This document shows positions 5,592-9,710 of a stretch of 9,710 bases of DNA, one piece after another (the stretch's first letter is position 1; every line of letters begins with the position of its first letter). The notes below the pieces were generated by a model that was given only the letters and a program-made list of their open reading frames with translations, made no database searches and was not told the origin of the DNA. Location: positions 1 to 9,710 of the forward strand of contig CAJMOV010000056.1 in NCBI GenBank assembly GCA_905215125.1, written 5' to 3'. Made by a program: the position numbers and the translations under genes. The stretch is from an uncultured bacterium. GTDB lineage: Bacteria; Bacillota; Clostridia; Oscillospirales; Butyricicoccaceae.

Positions 5592-6899
5592 CTATGCGCC
5601 AAAGACATGCGGCATGACAAACCCATCCAGCTCATGCATCAGGCGCTCAAAATCGATGGTCATAAAGCGCCCGTCCTGGTACAGGGTCTTCCCACGCACC
5701 ATGGTCAGGCAAACGTCGCGTCCACTGGAAGAATATGCCAGAATAGACAGCGGGTTATGCATGGGTATAAGCTGCGGCGCACGACAGTCCAGCAGGATAA
5801 GGTCGGCGTCCATTCCTTCCCGGATCACGCCGCACTCCTCTTCCCGCCCCTGCGCAAACGCGCCGTTTACCGTGGCGCAGAGCAGCGCGTCAGCCGCCGT
5901 CGCGCAGGACGGATCGCGGGTTAGCCCTTTTTGCAAAAGCAGACTCAGCTTGATTTCCTCAAACAAATCCAGGCTGTTGTTGGACGCGACGCTGTCAGTG
6001 CCCAGCGCGACGCGCAGGCCCTTTTCCCGCATCGTACGAACGGGCGCCACTCCGCTGCCCAGCTTCAGATTGCTGACTGGATTGTGCGCCACCACAGCCC
6101 GGCGCGACGCCAAAAGATCTATGTCCTCATCGCTCACCCAGACGGCATGGGCCACCGTTGCGCGCGTTTCAAACAGGCCGTAACTGTCCAGAACGGCCGC
6201 CGGCGTTTTTCCATGGCGGGCAATGCACTCACGGTGCTCGCTTTCCGTTTCTGAAAGATGGATGTGCATATTAAGCCCATTGTCGCGGGCAAAGCGCGCC
6301 GCGTCAGCCCACACCCTGCCGAAGCTGGTGTATTCGCCATGGACAGATGCGTCGAGACGGATGCGCCCGTTGTCGGCCCCATGCCACCTGTCCAGCATTT
6401 CCCGGTTCTGCAAGGTTGTCTGATCTGCGTTGAAATCGTACCTATCGCGGTCGACGCACAGGTAACCGTTGCCGATATTGGCCTTGATGCCCGCTTCAAA
6501 GCAGGCGTCGGCAATGGCGGGGATAAAAGGATCCATGCACGTCAGCGAAGTCACGCCAAAGCGGATGGATTCCATACAGGCCAGCAGCGCGCCCGCCCGT
6601 GCTGTCCTCGGCGTAAAATGGGCCTCGACAGGAAAGATTTTTTGAAACAGCCAGTCCTGTAAAAGGTCATCGTCTGCGTAGCCGCGCAGGATGGTCATAG
6701 CCAGGTGGGTGTGCGCGTTGCACAGCCCAGGCATAAGGATTTTTCCCCTGCCGTCAATCTCATGCCCCGCCTTTTCCTTGGGCGGCTGCGTGCCTATATA
6801 GCTTATCTTTCCCGCATGGACGCCGATATAGGCATCCTGAACCACAGGACGACATTTGTCCATGGTGACGGCCGTCACGCCCTTAAATAATGTGTCCAT
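5592..6899 (-). CDS. mtaD: 5'-methylthioadenosine / S-adenosylhomocysteine deaminase (amidohydrolase)
   Basis: A 435-residue amidohydrolase that removes the 6-amino group of adenosine-type nucleosides. After a small beta-sandwich start (residues 1-55), the TIM barrel shows the metal-binding HTH (His63, His65) in PGLCNAHTHLAMTILRG. It also has DDLLQDWL (77-84), HIHLSETESEH (His214 metal ligand, Glu217 substrate contact), AHAVW (His251), the HNPVSNLKLGSG block (272-283) and GTDSVASNN (Asp302). Spacings match characterised MTA/SAH deaminases of the T. maritima TM0936 type. I chose the ATG at 6899 because AGGGAGAAG sits just upstream and the family motif starts there; the longer frame to 6965 would overlap the phosphorylase gene. 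Only 16 bp separate it from that gene, which points to one operon. Substrate preference (MTA, SAH, adenosine or 5'-deoxyadenosine) cannot be read from the sequence. Confidence 0.92.
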   Translation of the reverse strand: MDTLFKGVTAVTMDKCRPVVQDAYIGVHAGKISYIGTQPPKEKAGHEIDGRGKILMPGLCNAHTHLAMTILRGYADDDLLQDWLFQKIFPVEAHFTPRTARAGALLACMESIRFGVTSLTCMDPFIPAIADACFEAGIKANIGNGYLCVDRDRYDFNADQTTLQNREMLDRWHGADNGRIRLDASVHGEYTSFGRVWADAARFARDNGLNMHIHLSETESEHRECIARHGKTPAAVLDSYGLFETRATVAHAVWVSDEDIDLLASRRAVVAHNPVSNLKLGSGVAPVRTMREKGLRVALGTDSVASNNSLDLFEEIKLSLLLQKGLTRDPSCATAADALLCATVNGAFAQGREEECGVIREGMDADLILLDCRAPQLIPMHNPLSILAYSSSGRDVCLTMVRGKTLYQDGRFMTIDFERLMHELDGFVMPHVFGA

Positions 6900-6915
6900 A
6901 TTTATTCTTCTCCCT

Positions 6916-7740
6916 TTAACGCAGACGAGCCAGGCAGGCAAGCACCAGGGCGGAAAAGCCGTCACGCGCTTTCTCTGCCGCGCGGATGACGTCGACGCCG
7001 TCCAGCTTCTGCTCCAGAACCCCTGCCGCCATATTGGTCACCAGTGAAAAGCCAAGAAGCTTTACACCACAGTGCGCGGCGGCAATCACCTCCGGCACTG
7101 TGGACATGCCGGCCACATCGCCGCCCAAAAGCCGCGCCGCGCGAATTTCCGCCGGCGTTTCGAACTGGGGCCCGGTGAAGTAGAAATAAACCCCTTCCTG
7201 CAGCTTAACGCCCAGTCTTTCCGCCTCCTGCCGGGCGATGTCGCGGTATTCGGGGGTATAGGCGTAAGTCATGTCGCAAAACCGCGGACCGAATTCAGGC
7301 AGGTTGGCCCCTATCAGCGGATCCGGATCAAACAGGCGGATATGGTCGCGCAGCAGCACAATCTCCCCCACCTGATAGCTGGTATTGATAGCACCGCAGG
7401 CGTTTGTGACAAGCATGGCCTGCACGCCGAGCAGCCGCGCCACCCGCACAGGGTAGGCGGCCTGCTCGGCGCTGTACCCTTCATAAATGTGCATACGGCC
7501 CTGCATCACCATGACGCGGCGGCCGCCCAGGACGCCGATGACAAAGCGCCCCGCGTGATCGGGCGCCGTCGACACGGCAAAATGCGGGATGTCGCCATAG
7601 GGAATGACGACGGCATCCTCAACCAAGTCCCCCAGAAACCCCAGCCCGGATCCCAAAACGAGCAGAATTTCCGGCTGGAAATTCCCAATGCGCCCGCGAA
7701 TATAGCCGGCGCTTCCCTGATAATCAGCATATGTCAGCAT
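6916..7740 (-). CDS. punA: Purine nucleoside phosphorylase, trimeric (inosine/guanosine) type
   Basis: A 274-residue enzyme that cleaves purine nucleosides with phosphate to free base and pentose-1-phosphate. Motifs: phosphate loop VLGSGLG (residues 28-34), GRMHIYEGY (81-89), VTNACGAIN (111-119), FTGPQFETPAEIR (188-200), GMSTVPE (211-217) and SLVTNMAAG (232-240). Glu194 and Asn236 correspond to the pair that recognises 6-oxopurines in human PNP (Glu201, Asn243); methylthioadenosine phosphorylases have Asp at the second place, so inosine/guanosine-like substrates are favoured. The start is the ATG at 7740 with GGGGGAG upstream; the longer frame to 7857 would overlap the zinc-ribbon gene and add non-family sequence. 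The next gene encodes an adenosine-type nucleoside deaminase, its natural upstream partner. A hairpin precedes it and no promoter is visible in the 70-bp gap. Confidence 0.94.
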   Translation of the reverse strand: MLTYADYQGSAGYIRGRIGNFQPEILLVLGSGLGFLGDLVEDAVVIPYGDIPHFAVSTAPDHAGRFVIGVLGGRRVMVMQGRMHIYEGYSAEQAAYPVRVARLLGVQAMLVTNACGAINTSYQVGEIVLLRDHIRLFDPDPLIGANLPEFGPRFCDMTYAYTPEYRDIARQEAERLGVKLQEGVYFYFTGPQFETPAEIRAARLLGGDVAGMSTVPEVIAAAHCGVKLLGFSLVTNMAAGVLEQKLDGVDVIRAAEKARDGFSALVLACLARLR

Positions 7741-7762
7741 ATTTTCTCCCCCACTCCATGGG

Positions 7763-7793
7763 AAAACGGGAGGATGGATTGCTCCACCCTCCC
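7763..7793 (-). terminator. Hairpin, possible weak terminator, between the zinc-ribbon gene and PNP
   Basis: An 11-bp stem (7768-7778 with 7783-7793, one G-U pair in the minus-strand RNA) is closed by a GCAA loop, a stable GNRA tetraloop. On the minus strand it is followed by one G, four Ts (7763-7766) and then Cs, so the U-tract is short. It may be a leaky terminator or a leader/processing hairpin that sets PNP expression. Confidence 0.6.
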
Positions 7794-7810
7794 TATCAAG
7801 TTCTTTGCCT

Positions 7811-8203
7811 TTACAGAGGTGCGCCGCACGAGCTGCAGAAAGCGTCGCCTTTGTCACATTCGCGGCCGCAGCTGGGGCATTTGCAGCCCGATTTGCGGCT
7901 GGCGATCATCTCTTTAAGCTCGGCGATCCTGGCGTACTTTTCATCGATTTGCGCAATTTTTCCGTCGATTTCCTCAGCTTCAATTTCCGCCCCGGTGTGG
8001 GTCAGATATACCGACTTTCCAATCTCTTTAAACAACAGCTCAATGTCGGTATTCAGATCGAAAATCTGCAGGTTGAGCTTGGTGATTCCGGCCAGCTCGC
8101 TGGCCTTTTTGGACGCTACATCAGCCGCCTTGCCCGCGGCTTCCGCCGCCGTAGTCGCCGTAACTTTGACCTTTTCCAGAATGTCTTTTATCTTCTGCTC
8201 CAT
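7811..8203 (-). CDS. Small helical protein with C-terminal zinc ribbon, function unknown
   Basis: A 130-residue protein. Residues 1-45 are an amphipathic, alanine- and lysine-rich helix (EKVKVTATTAAEAAGKAADV), residues 46-104 continue as predicted helix or coiled coil rich in E, I and K, and the end is a zinc ribbon. Cys109 and Cys112 (CPSC) pair with Cys123 and Cys126 (CSSC) as likely zinc ligands; Cys107 and Cys116 are additional. There is no signal peptide or membrane segment. Similar 'helix plus zinc ribbon' proteins of unknown role occur widely in clostridia, and I infer no function. I chose the ATG at 8203 because AAAGGAG precedes it closely; the frame extends upstream to 8329 but that part looks non-coding. 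A TATAAT element lies about 50 bp upstream, and a hairpin follows before PNP. Confidence 0.85.
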   Translation of the reverse strand: MEQKIKDILEKVKVTATTAAEAAGKAADVASKKASELAGITKLNLQIFDLNTDIELLFKEIGKSVYLTHTGAEIEAEEIDGKIAQIDEKYARIAELKEMIASRKSGCKCPSCGRECDKGDAFCSSCGAPL

Positions 8204-8251
8204 AGTTGATACTCCTTTCGGACAAAATGGAATGCAACAGGGTGATAAATC

Positions 8252-8257
8252 ATTATA
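8252..8257 (-). promoter_or_regulatory. TATAAT -10-like element upstream of the zinc-ribbon gene
   Basis: On the minus strand a perfect TATAAT lies 49 bp before the ATG of the zinc-ribbon gene, giving a plausible leader of about 42 bases. No recognisable -35 element stands 16-18 bp upstream, so it may need an activator, belong to another sigma factor, or be chance. Confidence 0.35.
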
Positions 8258-8313
8258 CCGCCCTTTCAGCCCCTTTAGGACAGGAGAGCGGCACAGAACA
8301 GAAATTTCGCTGC

Positions 8314-8365
8314 CGGACGGCAAAAGCAAGCCCTAATGTTGTGTTCACAGGGCTTTGGCCGCCCG
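8314..8365 (-). other. Nested stem structure, possible leader RNA or small RNA
   Basis: In the minus-strand RNA an outer 8-bp stem (8358-8365 with 8314-8321, one G-U pair) encloses an inner perfect 7-bp stem (8349-8355 with 8328-8334) and a 14-base loop. It begins a few bases after the predicted start of the 8376-8404 promoter, so it could be the 5' part of the zinc-ribbon leader or a separate RNA. No T-tract follows. The pairing is seen; being a functional RNA is inference. Confidence 0.33.
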
Positions 8366-8375
8366 TTATGTGGGT

Positions 8376-8404
8376 ATTATACCACCGCCTGCACAAAATA
8401 GCAA
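8376..8404 (-). promoter_or_regulatory. Candidate sigma-A promoter downstream of hemZ
   Basis: On the minus strand, -35 TTGCTA (8399-8404, four of six matches) and a perfect -10 TATAAT (8376-8381) are exactly 17 bp apart. It would start transcription near 8369, about 165 bases before the zinc-ribbon ATG, leaving a long leader. Confidence 0.5.
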
Positions 8405-8418
8405 TGAAATATTCTGTG

Positions 8419-8494
8419 TCCTTCCGGCATCTGCGCAGCGAAGGAGACCTCTTGTTGCAAAAGGTCGTTTTGGCGGGCTTCAGGACGGAAGCCC
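8419..8494 (-). repeat. Three consecutive hairpins after hemZ
   Basis: Following the hemZ stop on the minus strand come three stems. The first is 7 bp with a 6-base loop (8475-8481/8488-8494). The second is 9 bp with one G-U pair and a 3-base loop (8446-8454/8458-8466). The third is 6 bp (8419-8424/8440-8445), abutting the second. The G-U pair forms only in the minus-strand RNA. None has a T-tract; they may stabilise or end the hemZ transcript, but short stems arise easily in GC-rich DNA. Confidence 0.35.
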
Positions 8495-8524
8495 CCAGCA
8501 AATTCAAAGTACGCTTGAACACCG

Positions 8525-9710
8525 TTACCGGCCCGGCGCGCCTTTCTCATCCAGCGATGCCGCACGCGCTATAATGCGCTCGCGCTCACGGATGTATTCC
8601 AGCGGATATTTCGGGTTGGCAACACGGCGAATTTTTCCCCCGCCGCACAGCTTGGTGACGCCGCCCGCACCCAGCGCGGCGACGCTGCCGATCTCCTCCA
8701 TCATACAGACGTTGTAAAAAGACGCCGTCTCCCCTTTGCAGAAGCCGACGTTTTCCAGCCCGCCTGCAATATACTTCTGCCGATACAGGTAATAAGGGCG
8801 CCAGCCGCCCGCACGCAGCAGCTCGTGACATTGGTCGACCGTCTCCCTGTCCAGCACGCCGCGCGGTCCAAAGCGCAGCTGCGCCCCTTTTTTAAGCGCA
8901 AGGCTGTGCAGTGTAATATTTTCCGGTTCAAGCTCCGACACCTGTCGGACGCTGGACAGCAGCCCTTCGGCGTCATCCCCCGGCAGCCCGGCAATCAGAT
9001 CCATATTGACGATAAAATTCCCTGCCGCACGCACATCCGCATAAGCGCGGCGGATATCGTCTGCCGTATGGCAGCGGCCGACGGCGGCCAACACGTCGTC
9101 CCGCATGGTCTGGGGGTTGACGCTGACCCTGCCGACGCCCCACTGGGCGCAGACCGCCATCCTTTCCCGGGAAATGGTTTCCGGTCTCCCGGCTTCCACC
9201 GTCTTTTCCCGGCAGGAGCGGAAGTCAAAGGCGCGATGCAGCCCATCCAGCAGCCGGTCCAGCTGCCCTGCTGCCAGCGTTGTCGGCGTCCCTCCGCCGA
9301 TGTACAAGCTGCCGACATGGTATCCCGCCCCTGTCAGCGCCTGTCCGGCAGCCGCAATTTCAGCATGCAGCGCTTCCAGATAGGGTTCAACCAGCGCGCC
9401 AAAGCGCTTTACGTCATTGCTGACAAAAGAGCAATAACGGCACTTGGCCGGGCAGAAAGGGATGCCTACGTAAAGCTGTATTTCTTTACTGTCCAGCATT
9501 TTCAGGCATTTTTCCGCTTCTGACGCGCATTCGGCCGCAATGGCGCTGCGCTTTGGATCAACGTCGTACCGCTTTTGCAAAAAGCCCTCCGGGAGGCAGA
9601 GAACCAGCCGGTGGGGGCCGTAGGTGTCGATGGCCTCCTCCAACCGCCGCCGCAAAGAACCTCCGGAGATGGCGGAGGTCAGATAGATGGACGCCCGGTC
9701 GCTGTAATTT
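8525..9710 (-). CDS. hemZ: HemZ-type oxygen-independent coproporphyrinogen III oxidase family (5' end outside window)
   Basis: The frame is open from the high-coordinate edge to a TAA at 8525, showing 394 residues of a protein that is about 500 long in B. subtilis. It is a radical SAM enzyme: PFCPAKCRYCSF (visible residues 85-95) supplies the CX3CX2C iron-sulfur ligands Cys86, Cys90 and Cys93. SAM-binding and barrel motifs follow, IGGGTPTTL (137-145), EAGRPET (172-178), VSVNPQTM (195-202) and NMDLIAGLPGD (235-245). The HemZ-like C-terminal part contains LHSLALKKG (267-275), YYLYRQKYIAGGLENVGF (306-323) and YNVCMMEE (332-339). The visible N-terminal extension with LPEGFLQKRYDVDP supports HemZ over HemN or HemW. 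HemZ is thought to act in haem-pathway coproporphyrinogen oxidation; the substrate is not fully established. An apparent TTG start at 9655 is internal to a longer frame. No other haem genes are in view. Confidence 0.92.
   Translation of the reverse strand, partial: NYSDRASIYLTSAISGGSLRRRLEEAIDTYGPHRLVLCLPEGFLQKRYDVDPKRSAIAAECASEAEKCLKMLDSKEIQLYVGIPFCPAKCRYCSFVSNDVKRFGALVEPYLEALHAEIAAAGQALTGAGYHVGSLYIGGGTPTTLAAGQLDRLLDGLHRAFDFRSCREKTVEAGRPETISRERMAVCAQWGVGRVSVNPQTMRDDVLAAVGRCHTADDIRRAYADVRAAGNFIVNMDLIAGLPGDDAEGLLSSVRQVSELEPENITLHSLALKKGAQLRFGPRGVLDRETVDQCHELLRAGGWRPYYLYRQKYIAGGLENVGFCKGETASFYNVCMMEEIGSVAALGAGGVTKLCGGGKIRRVANPKYPLEYIRERERIIARAASLDEKGAPGR

Larger units (their letters stand above)
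8204..8524. other. Gene-free 321-bp stretch between hemZ and the zinc-ribbon gene
   Basis: I see no credible gene here on either strand. It holds, in the direction of transcription, three adjacent small hairpins after the hemZ stop, a promoter-like pair at 8376-8404, a nested stem structure at 8314-8365, and a TATAAT element at 8252-8257. No standard terminator with a T-tract is visible for hemZ. These parts are described separately. Confidence 0.7.

Noticed and set aside
7741..7857. N-terminal extension of the phosphorylase
   Set aside because: It would overlap the zinc-ribbon gene and cross the hairpin. The ATG at 7740 has a strong ribosome binding site and fits the family length.
7072..7917. 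Long plus-strand open frame of 281 codons
   Set aside because: It is antisense to the phosphorylase and zinc-ribbon genes, both of which have clear family motifs. Its translation resembles no protein family.
1..9710. Mobile elements, CRISPR arrays, tRNA or rRNA genes, prophage or defence genes
   Set aside because: No transposase or integrase motifs, no spaced direct repeats, no tRNA-like cloverleaf and no rRNA sequence were seen on either strand; the coding space is filled by ordinary chromosomal genes.

Overview
The window looks like a chromosomal segment from a GC-rich, spore-forming member of the Clostridia (Firmicutes). Three things point there: two sporulation genes (yabP, yabQ), AGGAGG-type ribosome binding sites on nearly every gene, and a gene order matching the B. 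subtilis yabM-yabN-yabO-yabP-yabQ-divIC-yabR neighbourhood, with the HU gene inserted. All twelve genes I can support lie on the minus strand, so transcription runs from high to low coordinates. I see no mobile element, CRISPR array, tRNA, rRNA or phage remnant.

In order of transcription: a 5'-truncated hemZ-type radical SAM gene (9710-8525); a 321-bp gene-free stretch with several hairpins and two promoter-like sites; a small helical zinc-ribbon protein (8203-7811); a trimeric-type purine nucleoside phosphorylase (7740-6916) followed 16 bp later by an MTA/SAH/adenosine deaminase (6899-5592); a SpoVB/YabM-type lipid flippase (5544-3937); mazG (3902-3102); HU (3048-2773); rqcP (2716-2474); yabP (2371-2093) and yabQ (2090-1683); a DegV fatty-acid-binding protein (1592-750); divIC (661-377); and a YabR-type S1-domain protein cut by the window edge (352-1).

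The genes form short functional modules. Deaminase plus phosphorylase make a purine-nucleoside salvage pair that would convert adenosine-type nucleosides to inosine-type ones and then cleave them. MazG, HU and RqcP are housekeeping genes for nucleotide pool cleaning, nucleoid structure and ribosome quality control. YabP and YabQ act in the mother cell during sporulation. DivIC builds the division septum. Regulation is visible in the non-coding DNA: intrinsic terminators follow HU and rqcP, a sigma-E-like promoter lies directly after the rqcP terminator and would give yabPQ sporulation-specific expression, and clear sigma-A promoters precede degV and divIC.

I did not find an undescribed multi-gene system. 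The points most worth a second look are regulatory: the terminator/sigma-E switch before yabP, the inverted repeat spanning the predicted degV transcription start and its ribosome binding site, the structured gap between hemZ and the zinc-ribbon gene, and the degV insertion into an otherwise conserved cluster.
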